Below are positions 8,555 through 19,039 of a stretch of DNA of 64,000 nucleotides, in pieces. The stretch covers positions 248,001 through 312,000 of the forward strand of contig NZ_QWJJ01000001.1 of NCBI RefSeq assembly GCF_003575965.1, in the 5' to 3' direction. Position 1 is the stretch's first letter; the number at the start of each line of letters is the position of its first letter. The position numbers and the translations under genes are program-made. The notes under the pieces are model-generated. The model saw only the letters and a program-made list of their open reading frames with translations. It searched no databases and was not told where the DNA came from. Origin of the DNA: Pseudooceanicola sediminis (GTDB lineage Bacteria; Pseudomonadota; Alphaproteobacteria; Rhodobacterales; Rhodobacteraceae).

Positions 8555-9496
8555 ATGCCCATCAAGATTCCCGAAGACCTGCCCGCCTACGATGTTCTCA
8601 CCCGCGAGGGCGTCATGGTCATGTCCGAAGGCCAGGCAGCCCTGCAGGATATTCGCCCGCTTCGGATCGGCTTGCTGAACCTGATGCCCAAGAAAATTCA
8701 GACGGAAAACCAGTTTGCCCGCCTGATCGGAGCAACACCGCTGCAAATCGAACTGAGCTTGATCCGCATGACCGAGCATCAGACCAAGAATACTGCTGCC
8801 GAACATATGGAAAGCTTTTACCGGCCATTTTCCGAGGTCGCCGCAACGGGAGAGAAGTTCGACGGCTTTATCATCACCGGCGCCCCGATCGAGCACCTTG
8901 AGTTCGAGGATGTCACCTACTGGGACGAAATCTGTCAAGTGTTCGAATGGACCCAGACACATGTGCAATCGACCTTTGGCGTATGCTGGGGTGGCATGGC
9001 CATGATCAACTATTTCCACGGCGTTCCCAAGCATATGCTGGACAGCAAGTATTTCGGATGCTTTCCGCAAACCAACCTCGACCCAGCGTCCCCCTACCTT
9101 CGGGGGTTTTCGGACATCTGCACCGTCCCGGTCAGCCGTTGGACCGAAGTTCGTCAATCAGACATCCTTGCCGCTGGTGGGTTGAATACCCTGCTGGGCG
9201 ACGAGGAAACCGGGCCGTGCCTTGTCGAGGACCCCGGACATCGTGCTGTCTACGTTTTCAATCACTTTGAATATGACAGCGACACACTGAAGCAGGAATT
9301 TGATCGCGACATCGCCGAAGGAAAGGCGATTGGCGTCCCATTGAATTACTACCCCAGCGATGACCCCAGCCGGCGGCCGCAAAACCGATGGCGCAGTCAC
9401 GCGCATCTGCTCTATGGCAACTGGATCAACCAGATTTACCAGACCACACCGTTCGACATGACCAAGATCGGGGCGACGGGCGGCGACGTTGGCTAA
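8555..9496 (+). CDS. metA: Homoserine O-acyltransferase, MetA family (probably acetyl-CoA-dependent)
   Basis: Acylates the gamma-hydroxyl of homoserine, the first committed step of methionine synthesis. The 313-residue protein has the MetA catalytic set: Lys47 (LNLMPKKI), nucleophile Cys144 (FGVCWGG), His237 and Glu239 (FNHFEYD). Two residues are inserted relative to E. coli MetA before the active site, so Glu113 (TGAPIE) aligns with E. coli Gly111. This position decides the acyl donor in the family; Glu goes with acetyl-CoA. The gene is therefore better named homoserine O-acetyltransferase (MetAA) than succinyltransferase. It follows the P-loop gene and overlaps the hydrolase gene by 8 nt. 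Confidence 0.93.
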   Translation: MPIKIPEDLPAYDVLTREGVMVMSEGQAALQDIRPLRIGLLNLMPKKIQTENQFARLIGATPLQIELSLIRMTEHQTKNTAAEHMESFYRPFSEVAATGEKFDGFIITGAPIEHLEFEDVTYWDEICQVFEWTQTHVQSTFGVCWGGMAMINYFHGVPKHMLDSKYFGCFPQTNLDPASPYLRGFSDICTVPVSRWTEVRQSDILAAGGLNTLLGDEETGPCLVEDPGHRAVYVFNHFEYDSDTLKQEFDRDIAEGKAIGVPLNYYPSDDPSRRPQNRWRSHAHLLYGNWINQIYQTTPFDMTKIGATGGDVG

Positions 9497-10439
9497 ACTG
9501 ATTTTGACCATCGCCATCCTCCTGCTGTGTTTCGCCGTTGCAACGATCGTGCGGAGCGCGCAGCGTCGAATTGCGATTGAGGCCGAGTATCCAGCCGAGG
9601 GGCAGTTCCTGAATGTGGACGGGCATACCGTCCACTCCCTTCAGATGGGGTCAGGGCCGGACGTGGTGCTGATCCATGGCGCATCGGGCAGTACGCGGGA
9701 TTTCACCTTCTCTTTGGCGTCAAAGCTCGCCGAAGAATTTCGCGTCACGATGTTCGATCGTCCTGGCTTGGGATATACGCCCGCACTGGCGCCGCAATGT
9801 GTCACGCTGAACGCGCAGACTGATCTATTGGTCAGGGCCAGTCTGCAGATGGGGATTGATACGCCGATTGTCGTTGGTCACAGCTTTGGCGGTGCCTTGG
9901 TGATGAGCTGGGCCGTAAATCACCCTGATCGGATTGCCGCAGCCGTTTCGATTTCGGGGGCAACCTATCCCTGGCCGGGTAAACTCGATGGTTTCTACAA
10001 GCTGCTGTCACGCCCTGTTCTAGGGCCGATTATCGCCAATATCCTGAGTGCCTGGGTGCCCCGAAGCTATGTTCGCGGCGAGGTAGAAGGCGTTTTCTTG
10101 CCCCAACACGCCCCCGTCGGATACGCGGATCATATCGGCGCCGAACTGAACTTGCGGCCAGAGAGCCTGGTGGCAAATGCGCAGCAACGAACGGACCTGC
10201 GCGCGCAGCTGCGCAGCCTCAGCAAGTCTTATGCAACCATCGCAATACCAATCGAGATCCTTCACGGGACAGCAGACAAGACCGTCGATCCGGAGATACA
10301 TTCCGCAGCCTTGGAACGTGACGCGCAATCGGCCCATCTTACCCGCCTGAATGGCGTTGGTCACATGCCGCATCATGTCGATGAACCCGCCGTAATCGAT
10401 GCAATCCGACGTGCTGCCACGCGCGCCGGATTGCGCTGA
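9489..10439 (+). CDS. Alpha/beta hydrolase, membrane-anchored
   Basis: A 316-residue alpha/beta-hydrolase. Residues 4-21 form a hydrophobic anchor or uncleaved signal. The oxyanion motif HGASG is at 63-67 and the nucleophile elbow GHSFGG at 130-135 (Ser132). The acid is probably the Asp in [10 protein letters not shown] and the base the His in GVGHMPHH. The start is a TTG lying within the 3' end of metA (8 nt overlap), which implies translational coupling. The substrate is unknown; esterase or haloperoxidase-like relatives are the nearest fit. Confidence 0.82.
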   Translation: MAKLILTIAILLLCFAVATIVRSAQRRIAIEAEYPAEGQFLNVDGHTVHSLQMGSGPDVVLIHGASGSTRDFTFSLASKLAEEFRVTMFDRPGLGYTPALAPQCVTLNAQTDLLVRASLQMGIDTPIVVGHSFGGALVMSWAVNHPDRIAAAVSISGATYPWPGKLDGFYKLLSRPVLGPIIANILSAWVPRSYVRGEVEGVFLPQHAPVGYADHIGAELNLRPESLVANAQQRTDLRAQLRSLSKSYATIAIPIEILHGTADKTVDPEIHSAALERDAQSAHLTRLNGVGHMPHHVDEPAVIDAIRRAATRAGLR

Positions 10440-10478
10440 GCTGGTAAGAGTTCCATATTGTATCAAAAGGATACCCCC

Positions 10479-11348
10479 ATGGACTTGCCCTTCGACGGTG
10501 CGATCAGTCGCTATTTCGAGAATGAAGCCCCAGAGGCGATCCGTCAGGCAATCAAGCGCTATGAACGAGGCGATATCCTCGACCCGTCGTTCCCCTACTC
10601 CGAACGTCTGTCCGCCAAGACCTACAACAAGGAACTGCGGATCCTGCAGATTGAACTGGTCAAGATGCAGGCATGGGCAAAGGAAACCGGCGCGCGCATC
10701 GTCTGCCTGTTCGAAGGTCGGGATGCGGCCGGCAAGGGGGGCACGATCAAGCGTTTCCGCGAAAACCTGAACCCGCGCGGCGCGAACGTCGTCGCATTGC
10801 CAACGCCGAGCAACCGCGAACAGGGCCAATGGTATTTTCAACGCTATATCGACCACCTGCCCGCGCCCGGCGAAATCGTCTTTTATGATCGCTCATGGTA
10901 CAATCGCGCGGTGGTCGAAGACGTCTTTGGCTTTTGCACCCCGGCAGAACGAGAACGGTTTTTTGCCCAGGTTGGGGATCTGGAGAAGATGCTGGTCACG
11001 GACGGCATCCACCTGTTCAAATTCTGGCTGAATGTCGGTCGCGCGGAACAATTGCGCCGATTTATCGATCGCGAGCAGGATCCGCTGAAACAATGGAAGA
11101 TCAGTACGATCGATGTGAACGGCCTGCCAAAATGGCAGGAATATTCAAAGGCCATCGCAGAAACATTTCTGCGCACACACGCGCCCTTTGCACCATGGAC
11201 GGTGATCAGATCGGATGACAAACGGCGCGCCCGTCTGGCGGCGATCCGCAAGGTTGTCAGCGCCCTTGATTACGACCGCAAATCAGCGGCATCCATTGGC
11301 CCGATCGACACAAAAATCTGCGGCGGCCCGGAAATTTGGGATGCCTAA
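10479..11348 (+). CDS. ppk2: Polyphosphate kinase 2
   Basis: PPK2 enzymes transfer phosphate between polyphosphate and nucleotides, usually forming GTP or ATP from the diphosphates. The 289-residue length and single P-loop domain fit class I. Walker A is [10 protein letters not shown] (79-88), Walker [11 protein letters not shown] (134-143), and the lid FKFWLNV block follows. I start at the ATG with an AAAAGGA ribosome binding site rather than a TTG seven codons upstream. It overlaps the TetR gene by 8 nt, so the two are probably co-transcribed. Confidence 0.93.
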   Translation: MDLPFDGAISRYFENEAPEAIRQAIKRYERGDILDPSFPYSERLSAKTYNKELRILQIELVKMQAWAKETGARIVCLFEGRDAAGKGGTIKRFRENLNPRGANVVALPTPSNREQGQWYFQRYIDHLPAPGEIVFYDRSWYNRAVVEDVFGFCTPAERERFFAQVGDLEKMLVTDGIHLFKFWLNVGRAEQLRRFIDREQDPLKQWKISTIDVNGLPKWQEYSKAIAETFLRTHAPFAPWTVIRSDDKRRARLAAIRKVVSALDYDRKSAASIGPIDTKICGGPEIWDA

Positions 11349-11961
11349 GAAACGCGGATATCACCACGGAAACCTGCGTCAGGCGCTGGTTGAGGCGGCG
11401 CTGGACCTGATCGAGGCAAAGGGGCCAACGGGTTTCACACTGTCCGAAGCTGCCAAGCAGGCGGGTGTCACGCCAGCGGCTGTTTACCGGCACTTCGAAG
11501 GGCGCGAAGATCTGATCGCCGAAGCTGCGCGCCAAGGCTATGAAATTTTTGCCGACGTCATCGACTATGCCTATCAGTCCGGACAACCCTCTGCGCTTGC
11601 TGCTTTCGAGGCGACGGGGCGGGCCTACCTGGCCTTTGCACGTCGATACCCCGGGCATTATATTGCGATGTTCGAAAGCGGGATTTCGGTCAATCGCAAT
11701 CCCGATCTGGCCAAGGTGGCGCGTCACGCCTGGGACGTGCTGGAGCGCGCCGCCGAAGATCTGTCGCAGCATATTCCTGCGGAAAAGCGCCCACCCGCAT
11801 CGATGTTTTCGGCCCACATCTGGGCGATGAGCCACGGTGTCGTGGAATTGTTCGCACGAAATTCTCCCGGAAAGCAAAGTGCCTTTGCCGCCGAAGACCT
11901 GCTGGAGACAGGGATCGGGGTCTATCTGCGCGGCCTTGGCCTGATCGCTCCGGATAAGTAG
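11341..11961 (+). CDS. TetR/AcrR family regulator with WHG-type C-terminal domain
   Basis: A 206-residue DNA-binding regulator. The N-terminal helix-turn-helix is seen in [20 protein letters not shown], followed by a helical ligand-binding domain containing the [11 protein letters not shown] segment typical of the WHG subgroup. The ATG is embedded in the end of ppk2 (8 nt overlap), and the N-terminal [14 protein letters not shown] is the usual first helix, so a longer frame upstream was discarded. It could control its own operon with ppk2. The ligand is unknown. Confidence 0.88.
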   Translation: MPKKRGYHHGNLRQALVEAALDLIEAKGPTGFTLSEAAKQAGVTPAAVYRHFEGREDLIAEAARQGYEIFADVIDYAYQSGQPSALAAFEATGRAYLAFARRYPGHYIAMFESGISVNRNPDLAKVARHAWDVLERAAEDLSQHIPAEKRPPASMFSAHIWAMSHGVVELFARNSPGKQSAFAAEDLLETGIGVYLRGLGLIAPDK

Positions 11962-12028
11962 CGACGTTAAGTCAGGCGAAAGACGAATCTGTCAGACCCC
12001 GGACAAACTGCTCAAGGTTGGGGGTCGC

Positions 12029-13831
12029 TTGTCCACCGTGTCGCAATCATCTGAAAAAATTGAATTCAATGCCGACACGCTTGGGCAGCGGTTCGAATCT
12101 CATCGACGCCTTGCCACCCGTATCGTTCGCTGGGTCGTCTACCTCTCGGCGCCGGCCGTAGCGGGCGCTGCCTTTCTGACCGGTGGAGGCATGTTCTGGC
12201 CGGTGTTGATCGCGACGATCCTTCTGGCGGCGTTTGGCGCCGCAACCTCCAGGATGCCGGGAAAAATTGGTCGTGTCCTCCTTTCCTTGGCCCTGATTGC
12301 ACAGTGTTTTCTGATGAACGCCGCAATGATGGGCCATCCGATGCAACCGGATAGCCATATGTTGTATTTCACCGCCCTCACGGCAATTGCGACTCTCAGC
12401 TCTCGCCCTGCTCTGCTGGCATCTTTGGCTCTGATCGTTGCCCACCATCTCTTGACCACGCTTCTTTTGCCATCCCTCACGTTTCTGACAGCCGACATCT
12501 CATTCAACCTTATACGCTCAGGGTATCACGCCGTAGCGGTAGCGTTGGCTGTGGGGAACCTGCTGCTGATTGTGAATATTCGCCTGCTGCAAACAGTGTT
12601 CTCGGAGCGTCGCGCTGTGAAGCTCGAGGAGGCAATGAAAGATGTCAAATCGGCGCTCGCTCAGGCCGAACGTCAACACGAGGCCGCGCGACAGGCACAG
12701 GTGTTGGCCGAGCAAGCCACCGCCTCAGCCATGGCCGCCCGAACAGAAGCTGAAACCGCCCTCAAGCGCGCCGAAGACAATGCCAGCGCCGCCGTCCTGG
12801 CACAGGCAGAAACTGCCGAAATGCGCCAGAAACATGAACAAGAGGTGGCAGAAGTCATTGACCACCTTCAGGAAAAGCTCGCTCTCGTTGCCGAGGGCGA
12901 TCTGACAACACGTATTGACCGTCCCCTCCCCGTGGCGTTTTCCGATCTATCCCGCAGCTTCAACACTGGCGTCGCACGCCTGGAAGATGCTCTCGTCGCA
13001 GTTCAGGAGGAAGTGCTTTCGATCCAGCGCCAGTCACAGGAAATAAATGGCGCGGCAGAGGATCTGGGAAAGCGTACTGAAAAACAGGTCAGTACCCTTA
13101 CCGAAACGGCGTCAACCCTTTCACAATTGACGCTTTTGATCCGCGATATCGCGCGCGATACAGGTGCAGCCCGGACCGCAACAGATGAAACCAAGGTCGA
13201 GGCGACTTCTGGAACCGACGTCATGGGCAAGACGGTCACGGCCATGGACCAGATCGAAGGATCTTCTTCGGAAATACGAAAAATCATCACGGTTATCGAC
13301 GATATAGCATTTCAAACCAACCTGCTTGCGCTGAACGCCGGTGTAGAGGCCGCGCGGGCTGGTGAGGCGGGGCGTGGTTTCGCGGTGGTGGCGAACGAAG
13401 TTCGCGCCTTGGCACAGCGCAGTTCAGAAGCCGCCAAGGAAATTGATGCGCTGATAAACGGTAGCGCCACACATGTCATGAATGGCGTGGGCCTGGTGAA
13501 AACAACGGGTAGCGCGCTTGAGAGCATTCGAAATGCCGTCACCCTGACAGCCGAGCGAATGCAGGCGGTCGCAGAGGCGACATCGGAGCAATCAAAAGGC
13601 CTTACAGAAGTGAATACGGCCATCAAGAATTTGGAGGCTTTCGCCCAGCAAAACGCAGCCATTTTCGAGGAGACCATCGCCGCCAATGCAGTTCTCTTCG
13701 AAACCGCAGAGGTACTTGCTGATCGGGTGGGGCAGTTCAGGATAAGGCAAACCAGCGCAGCAGCACCAAAGCACTTCGCGAAACACGAGGCTTCCTGGTC
13801 AGTAGAAAAGACAGTCAGGAAAGTGAGCTAG
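12029..13831 (+). CDS. Membrane-bound methyl-accepting chemotaxis protein without periplasmic sensor
   Basis: A 600-residue chemoreceptor. About six hydrophobic helices fill residues 30-190 with only short loops, so there is no classical periplasmic ligand domain. A long coiled coil rich in Ala/Glu/Gln follows (about 195-280), then a HAMP-like segment ([11 protein letters not shown]), and the kinase-control tip around residues 425-465 with [20 protein letters not shown] and [16 protein letters not shown]. Start is a TTG (or the GTG three codons later). A TTAA half-site sits 59-62 nt upstream. Sensing through the membrane helices, for example of redox or membrane state, is inferred only. Confidence 0.88.
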   Translation: MSTVSQSSEKIEFNADTLGQRFESHRRLATRIVRWVVYLSAPAVAGAAFLTGGGMFWPVLIATILLAAFGAATSRMPGKIGRVLLSLALIAQCFLMNAAMMGHPMQPDSHMLYFTALTAIATLSSRPALLASLALIVAHHLLTTLLLPSLTFLTADISFNLIRSGYHAVAVALAVGNLLLIVNIRLLQTVFSERRAVKLEEAMKDVKSALAQAERQHEAARQAQVLAEQATASAMAARTEAETALKRAEDNASAAVLAQAETAEMRQKHEQEVAEVIDHLQEKLALVAEGDLTTRIDRPLPVAFSDLSRSFNTGVARLEDALVAVQEEVLSIQRQSQEINGAAEDLGKRTEKQVSTLTETASTLSQLTLLIRDIARDTGAARTATDETKVEATSGTDVMGKTVTAMDQIEGSSSEIRKIITVIDDIAFQTNLLALNAGVEAARAGEAGRGFAVVANEVRALAQRSSEAAKEIDALINGSATHVMNGVGLVKTTGSALESIRNAVTLTAERMQAVAEATSEQSKGLTEVNTAIKNLEAFAQQNAAIFEETIAANAVLFETAEVLADRVGQFRIRQTSAAAPKHFAKHEASWSVEKTVRKVS

Positions 13832-13922
13832 CCCAGTTTCTCACCCCTAGGTGGGATTAGGTTGCCACGCCCCTGTGACTTCGTCCCTGATAGCCAAAAC
13901 CGGTAAGACCTGAAACAAACGA

Positions 13923-13947
13923 AAAGGCCGCCCAAGGGGCGGCCTTT
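13923..13947 (-). terminator. Terminator of rplM-rpsI
   Basis: A hairpin with arms AAAGGCCGCC and GGCGGCCTTT lies 21 nt past the rpsI stop. It is followed on the minus strand by a T-rich tract (TTTTCGTTTGTTT, counting from the end of the stem). Confidence 0.9.
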
Positions 13948-13968
13948 CCAAAAACCAAAAAAGTTCGA

Positions 13969-14469
13969 TCACCGTTTGGAGAACTGGAAGCTACGGCGGG
14001 CCTTGGCCTTACCATATTTCTTACGCTCTACCACACGGCTGTCGCGCGTGAGGAAGCCAGCTGCTTTCAAAGCGCCACGCAGGCTCGGATTATACAACTG
14101 CAGCGCTTTCGAAATGCCGTGCTTGACTGCACCGGCCTGCCCAGAAAGCCCACCACCCTTGACGGTCGCCATGACGTCGAATTCACCTTCGACACCTGCG
14201 ATCGAGAACGGCTGCGCCAGGATCATTTGCAGAACCGGACGCGCGAAATAGGCGTTCATGTCCTTACCGTTGACGGTGACCTTGCCGGAACCCGGTTTGA
14301 TCCAAACACGAGCAACGGCATCCTTGCGTTTGCCGGTGGCGTAGGAACGGCCCAGTTCATCGCGTGTCGGTTCGGGCAGAGCGTCGGAGTCGAGCGCTGC
14401 AGCAACGGAACCGGCGTTGGCGGTTACGGTGCCCTTCAGCTCTTCGAGCGAATTGATTTGATCAGCCAT
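13969..14469 (-). CDS. rpsI: 30S ribosomal protein S9
   Basis: Component of the small ribosomal subunit whose C-terminal tail reaches the P-site tRNA. The 166 residues include an N-terminal extension of about 40 residues before the conserved core ([14 protein letters not shown]) and end in the canonical SFQFSKR. The extension is usual in alphaproteobacteria, E. coli S9 being about 130 residues. It lies 3 nt after rplM and is co-transcribed with it, as in nearly all bacteria. Confidence 0.98.
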   Translation of the reverse strand: MADQINSLEELKGTVTANAGSVAAALDSDALPEPTRDELGRSYATGKRKDAVARVWIKPGSGKVTVNGKDMNAYFARPVLQMILAQPFSIAGVEGEFDVMATVKGGGLSGQAGAVKHGISKALQLYNPSLRGALKAAGFLTRDSRVVERKKYGKAKARRSFQFSKR

Positions 14470-14472
14470 CTA

Positions 14473-14934
14473 TCAGCTCCGCGTGTTCTTGGAGTTCATG
14501 GATTTTACGTCCAGCACGTCGGGCGCTTGCGCCTCGTGCGGATGCTCTGCTCCGGCGTAGACGCGCAGGTTGGTCATCTGCTGGCGGCTCAGGCGGTTGC
14601 CCGGCAGCATACGTTTGACGGCTGCAGTCACAACGCGCTCCGGGTGCGCACCTTCCAAGATCTGGGAGGCGGTGCGGTTCTTGATACCGCCCGGGTGGCC
14701 AGTGTGCCAGTAATAGGTCTTGTCCGTACGCTTCTTACCGGTCAGCTGGATCTTGTCAGCGTTGATGATAATCACGTTGTCGCCCATATCCATGTGTGGC
14801 GTGAACGACGGTTTGTGCTTGCCACGCAGGCGCATGGCGACGATCGATGCAAGACGGCCGAGAACAACGCCTTCAGCGTCGATCAGGATCCACTTCTTGT
14901 CGATGTCTGCAGGTGTTGCAGAGAAGGTTTTCAT
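14473..14934 (-). CDS. rplM: 50S ribosomal protein L13
   Basis: Early-assembling large-subunit protein. The 153-residue product has the family blocks [17 protein letters not shown] near the N-terminus, [16 protein letters not shown] and [12 protein letters not shown], and [13 protein letters not shown] followed by the short C-terminal [11 protein letters not shown]. It is the first gene of the two-gene rplM-rpsI operon; its promoter must lie in the 231-nt gap on its upstream side. Confidence 0.98.
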   Translation of the reverse strand: MKTFSATPADIDKKWILIDAEGVVLGRLASIVAMRLRGKHKPSFTPHMDMGDNVIIINADKIQLTGKKRTDKTYYWHTGHPGGIKNRTASQILEGAHPERVVTAAVKRMLPGNRLSRQQMTNLRVYAGAEHPHEAQAPDVLDVKSMNSKNTRS

Positions 14935-15165
14935 TTGGGTGCCCTTTAAGATTGGCAGCCCGCGCGGCGAACGCTTGGCGGGCGAATTGATTGGGCGGTT
15001 ATACAGCGGAACCAGAGCCAGTCAAGCGACATCACTTCCGAAAATATCATCGAAATCAACTACTTACAATTTAGGTATCAGAATACCCCATATTTTCCTG
15101 CTTACCCTCACCCGATTTCGGGCAGGTTGAGACCCGCGCCGCAGGTGGCGGTATCAACGTCGGTA

Positions 15166-15582
15166 TCAGGACGGTATCGCGTAGGTCATCGTGGCGCGCG
15201 CGACCGGGGCTTCGGCCCCTTCTGAGAACAACAGCACATCGCCGACGGCAAGACTGCGGCCGAGCTTGAGCAATGTGCACCGACCGATCAGGTCGGCATT
15301 GGCGCGCGGCTTGCGCATGAAGTCCATCGAACAGCTTGTCGTCACCGTCAGAGCCTTGGGTCCGATCATCGCAAGCACGGCAAGATAGACCGCCACATCG
15401 GCGAGCGCGAACATCGAGGGGCCCGAGACGGTGCCGCCCGGACGCAGATGACGCTCCGCCACCTTCAGGCGCACGCGCAGCGCCATATCCTGTACGTCCT
15501 CGATCACGAAATCCGCGTGAACCTGCGGGAACACCTCGACCAGAAAGGCCGAAAGGGCCTCTGCATCCATCTTTACCGCCAT
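15166..15582 (-). CDS. PaaI-type hotdog-fold thioesterase
   Basis: A 138-residue single hotdog-domain protein that should hydrolyse an acyl-CoA thioester in the cytoplasm. The typical active-site region is RPGGTVSGPSMFALADVAVY (47-66), where the helix-capping Gly-Gly and the Ala-Leu-Ala-Asp helix are seen; TTSCSMDFMRKP is the conserved second strand region. Start MAVKMDAEAL at 15582 has a GGAGG ribosome binding site; the longer frame upstream lacks one. A different overlapping frame on the same strand is a shadow. Confidence 0.88.
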   Translation of the reverse strand: MAVKMDAEALSAFLVEVFPQVHADFVIEDVQDMALRVRLKVAERHLRPGGTVSGPSMFALADVAVYLAVLAMIGPKALTVTTSCSMDFMRKPRANADLIGRCTLLKLGRSLAVGDVLLFSEGAEAPVARATMTYAIPS

Positions 15583-15814
15583 CTCGTGACCTCCTCCCAA
15601 AGGACATGTATGGCCCCTGCCCCAAACGGGCCGGACCACGCGCCACGATTTACCATGAGACGCCGCAACTCAACCCGCCGGGTTTGCAACGTCACGGCAT
15701 TTGATTTGCAAATCCGGCTCAGACGCCGGTGCGACACCAAGACAGCGCCGCTCGCAGACCCGGGGAATATCAAATGCCTTTGCCTTCATCGCGGCGATGC
15801 CTTAGATCGCGGGC

Positions 15815-17203
15815 ATGACACAAAAGCTCCATATCATCGGCGGCGGCATGGCCGGATCCGAGGCCGCATGGCAGGCCGCGCAAGCCGGTTGTCCCGTGGT
15901 CATTCACGAGATGCGCCCGACCGTCGAGACCTTTGCACATCGCACTGGCAACCTGGCCGAGATGGTCTGTTCGAACTCGTTCCGGTCGGACGACAGCGAA
16001 CAGAATGCCGTCGGGCTGCTGCACTGGGAAATGCGCGCCGCCGGCGGCATCATCATGGCCACGGCCGACAGGCACCGCCTGCCAGCCGGTGGCGCGCTGG
16101 CGGTCGACCGCGACCCCTTTGCCGCCGCGGTGACCGAAACCCTGATGAGCCATCCCCTTATCGAAGTGGAATACGGTGAAATCACGGAACTGCCACGCGA
16201 GGGCCACTGGATCATTGCCACCGGCCCGCTGACATCCGAAGGGCTGGGCCGCGCGATCCAGGCGGAGACCGGCACCGAGGCGCTGGCGTTCTTTGATGCC
16301 ATCGCGCCCATCGTCTATGCCGACAGCATCAACATGGACATCGCGTGGATGCAGTCGCGCTATGACAAGGGCGAAACCGAGGAAGAACAGCGCGCCTACC
16401 TGAATTGCCCGATGACCAAGGCCGACTATGAAGCCTTCATGGACGCCCTGCTGGACGCCGACAAGGCCGCGTTCCACGAGGGCGAAACCGCAGGTTACTT
16501 CGACGGCTGCCTGCCCATCGAAGTCATGGCGGAGCGTGGCCGCGAAACCCTGCGTCACGGACCGATGAAGCCCGTCGGCCTGACCAATGCCCACAAGCCC
16601 GAAGACAAGCCTTATGCGGTGGTGCAGCTGCGCCGAGATAATGCCCTTGGCACGCTCTACAACATCGTCGGCTTTCAGACTAAGATGAAGTATGGCGCAC
16701 AAGCTGATGTTTTCAGGATGATTCCCGGTCTGGAGGACGCGCGGTTCGCCCGCCTTGGCGGCATCCACCGGAACACCTTTATCAACTCGCCCACGCTGCT
16801 TGATGGCCAGATGCGCCTGCGGTCCTGCCCCAATATTCGCTTTGCCGGGCAGATCACAGGCGTCGAGGGATATGTTGAAAGCGCGGCAATGGGCCTGCTG
16901 GCCGGCCGCATGGCGGCGGCCGAAATCGCGGGGCGGGAACTGTTGCCACCGCCGCCGGAAACCGCGCTCGGCGCGCTCGTCACGCATATCACTGGCGGCG
17001 CGGAGGCAAAGACCTTTCAGCCGATGAACGTGAATTTCGGCCTGTTTCCACCGGTCGACGGGCTGAAAGGCGGCCGCCGTGGCCGCAAGGATCGTTACAA
17101 GGCCTATACCGATCGCGCCAAGGAATTGTGGCAAGGCTGGCTGGACGCACAAGGGAGTGCGATGCCCGATGCCGCGCGCGAAGACCACCTTGCAAGCGAC
17201 TGA
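15815..17203 (+). CDS. trmFO: TrmFO, folate-dependent tRNA (uracil-54-C5) methyltransferase
   Basis: Makes ribothymidine at position 54 of tRNA using methylene-tetrahydrofolate and FADH2. The 462-residue protein has the FAD-binding [11 protein letters not shown] at 9-19, the substrate region [15 protein letters not shown] with Cys52, and [14 protein letters not shown] with Cys236, matching the two functional cysteines known for the family. The C-terminal FGLFPPVDG and KDRYKAY blocks are also typical. It is followed after 6 nt by gluQ, another tRNA modification gene, so the pair is probably one transcript. Confidence 0.97.
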   Translation: MTQKLHIIGGGMAGSEAAWQAAQAGCPVVIHEMRPTVETFAHRTGNLAEMVCSNSFRSDDSEQNAVGLLHWEMRAAGGIIMATADRHRLPAGGALAVDRDPFAAAVTETLMSHPLIEVEYGEITELPREGHWIIATGPLTSEGLGRAIQAETGTEALAFFDAIAPIVYADSINMDIAWMQSRYDKGETEEEQRAYLNCPMTKADYEAFMDALLDADKAAFHEGETAGYFDGCLPIEVMAERGRETLRHGPMKPVGLTNAHKPEDKPYAVVQLRRDNALGTLYNIVGFQTKMKYGAQADVFRMIPGLEDARFARLGGIHRNTFINSPTLLDGQMRLRSCPNIRFAGQITGVEGYVESAAMGLLAGRMAAAEIAGRELLPPPPETALGALVTHITGGAEAKTFQPMNVNFGLFPPVDGLKGGRRGRKDRYKAYTDRAKELWQGWLDAQGSAMPDAAREDHLASD

Positions 17204-17209
17204 CATGAA

Positions 17210-18082
17210 ATGATTGTGACCCGGTTTGCACCATCCCCCACGGGGCCATTGCATCTGGGTCACGCCTTTTCTGCCCTGATGTCCCAGAGGATCGCGCGCT
17301 CTGGCGGTGGCACATTTCTGTTGCGCATCGAAGACATTGATCAATCCCGCGCGCGTGCCGAGTGGGAAACACAGATTTTTGACGATCTGCATTGGCTTGG
17401 CCTGCAATGGCCGGAGCCGGTGATGCGCCAGTCAGAACGTTTGCAAATCTATCGCGACGCTTTGCAAAGCCTTTGGGACATGGGGTTGCTATACCCGTGC
17501 CAGTGTTCCCGGCGTGACATCGCCGAGGCGCTGTCTGCACCGCAAGAGTGTGCAGAACCAAAGGTTTCTGGGCCAACGGTCGGACCCGACGGCCCGGTCT
17601 ACCCCGGGACCTGCCGCCCCTTGCGCCCGCCCACGGGCACGATCCCCACAGACCTGCCGCTGCGGCTGAACATGGCGCGCGCCGTGGCGCAGCAAGACGC
17701 TTGCTTTGACGAATGCGGCCACGGGCCGGAAGGGCAAACCGGCACCATCCGCATCCCCCCCGACCACATGATCCACGCGATCGGCGACGTCGTGCTGGCA
17801 CGGCGCGACATGGGGACGTCCTATCATCTGTCGGTGGTTTGCGATGACGCCGCGCAACAGGTCAGCGACGTTGTTCGCGGCCAGGATCTGTTCGAAGCGA
17901 CGGCGATCCATGTGCTATTGCAGCGCCTGCTGGGCCACCCGACGCCACGGTATCACCATCATCGCCTGATCCGCGACGCTGCGGGCAAGCGGCTGGCCAA
18001 GCGCGACGATGCACGCGCGATCGCCACCTATCGGGCCGAGGGCGCCCGCCCCGATGATCTCCGCGCGATGGTCGGGCTCTAG
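17210..18082 (+). CDS. gluQ: Glutamyl-Q tRNA(Asp) synthetase
   Basis: A shortened glutamyl-tRNA synthetase paralogue that attaches glutamate to queuosine-34 of tRNA-Asp. The 290 residues cover only the catalytic domain; the anticodon-binding domain is absent, as expected for GluQRS. Seen are the HIGH-type motif [11 protein letters not shown], the zinc-site CQCS pair, RIEDID, and a degenerate KMSKS as GKRLAKRD. The downstream hisI gene converges on it, and the two stop codons share the CTAG at 18079-18082. Confidence 0.95.
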   Translation: MIVTRFAPSPTGPLHLGHAFSALMSQRIARSGGGTFLLRIEDIDQSRARAEWETQIFDDLHWLGLQWPEPVMRQSERLQIYRDALQSLWDMGLLYPCQCSRRDIAEALSAPQECAEPKVSGPTVGPDGPVYPGTCRPLRPPTGTIPTDLPLRLNMARAVAQQDACFDECGHGPEGQTGTIRIPPDHMIHAIGDVVLARRDMGTSYHLSVVCDDAAQQVSDVVRGQDLFEATAIHVLLQRLLGHPTPRYHHHRLIRDAAGKRLAKRDDARAIATYRAEGARPDDLRAMVGL

Positions 18083-18444
18083 ACCATCGGCTGCATCAGT
18101 TCGACCTCTTCGCCATCACGCAGGGCCGTGTAAAAGCAGCTTCGCCGGTTGGTATGGCAGGCCGGGCCGGTCTGGCGCACCTGGATCAGCAGGCAGTCGC
18201 GGTCGCAATCGACCCGCATCTCGACCAGGGACTGAAGGTGACCGGAAGTTTCACCCTTGATCCAGAAGCTCTGCCGCGAGCGCGACCAGTAGGTCACCTT
18301 GCCAGTCTCCAGCGTCATGTCGACCGAAGCCGCATTCATCCAGGCCATCATCAGCACTTCGCCGGTGTCGGCGTCCTGCGCAATGGCGGGAATCAGGCCT
18401 TTTTCATCGTAGTTGAGTGTCGAGGCATCAAAGCGCATCCACAA
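18079..18444 (-). CDS. hisI: Phosphoribosyl-AMP cyclohydrolase
   Basis: Third step of histidine biosynthesis, opening the adenine ring of PR-AMP. The 121-residue single-function enzyme has the family blocks [26 protein letters not shown], the metal-binding VDCDRDCLL and the zinc-binding [13 protein letters not shown]. HisE is not fused. It sits alone between gluQ (convergent) and the divergent IscU-like gene, away from other his genes in this window. Confidence 0.97.
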   Translation of the reverse strand: MWMRFDASTLNYDEKGLIPAIAQDADTGEVLMMAWMNAASVDMTLETGKVTYWSRSRQSFWIKGETSGHLQSLVEMRVDCDRDCLLIQVRQTGPACHTNRRSCFYTALRDGEEVELMQPMV

Positions 18445-18518
18445 ACCCTTTGCATCCGGGAAACCGGCGCCTATCTAGGACATAAGCAGCCTGAAGAACA
18501 GCGCAGAAAGGATGCGGC

Positions 18519-18968
18519 ATGAGCGAGACGGACCTGATCAAACTCTATTCCAACCGCATCCTCGCGCTGGCGGCGGATATTCCGCGTCAGACCAGGTTGG
18601 AGGCGCCGGACGCCACGGTGCGCAAACGTGCCCCACTGTGTGGCTCGACCGTGACGGTCGATGTCCGCGTCGAGGATGGCAGGATCGTCGATTACGGCCA
18701 GGAGGTGCGCGCCTGCGCCTTGGGTCAGGCCGCCGCAAGCATCGTCGGGGGCGGGATATTGGGGCAGACACGGGCCGAGGTGCACGCCGCGCGCGATGCG
18801 CTGCGGGCCATGCTGAAGGAAGGCGGACCGACGCCGCCGGCCCCCTTTGACGGGTTGGAGGTTCTGGGCCCGGCGCGCGATTACAAGAATCGCCATGCCT
18901 CGATCCTGCTGTCACTGGACGCGCTTTGCGAGGCGATGGACGAAGTGGCCAGGGTCGACTGCGCTTAG
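18519..18968 (+). CDS. IscU/NifU-N-like Fe-S scaffold-type protein lacking the third ligand cysteine
   Basis: A 149-residue protein with the IscU/SufU-type scaffold fold. Cys41 (APLCGSTV) and Cys66 (RACALGQ) align with the first two cluster ligands of IscU, and the spacing is nearly the same. The third IscU cysteine (Cys106 in E. coli) is Ala127 here, next to a conserved His126 (NRHASIL). Two other cysteines occur at 137 and 148. It may be a divergent scaffold, a transfer protein or a non-Fe-S member. It stands apart from any isc or suf operon and diverges from hisI. Confidence 0.85.
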   Translation: MSETDLIKLYSNRILALAADIPRQTRLEAPDATVRKRAPLCGSTVTVDVRVEDGRIVDYGQEVRACALGQAAASIVGGGILGQTRAEVHAARDALRAMLKEGGPTPPAPFDGLEVLGPARDYKNRHASILLSLDALCEAMDEVARVDCA

Positions 18969-19039
18969 TCGATTGCGCTTAACGGGTTGTTTGGACATCG
19001 CCCCTATGCCTGAAGGTCAGACGATCTCTCTGGGCAAAT

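Noticed and set aside
12089-12100. GGTTCGAATCT resembling a tRNA T-arm
   Set aside because: It lies inside the chemoreceptor coding sequence and no acceptor or anticodon arms pair around it.
15071-15646. 191-codon frame overlapping the PaaI-type thioesterase gene on the same strand
   Set aside because: Out of frame with the hotdog domain; its product is Arg/Gly-rich without structure.
15770-17407. 545-codon open frame antisense to trmFO
   Set aside because: trmFO has all catalytic motifs on the plus strand; the antisense product is low-complexity and unlike any family.
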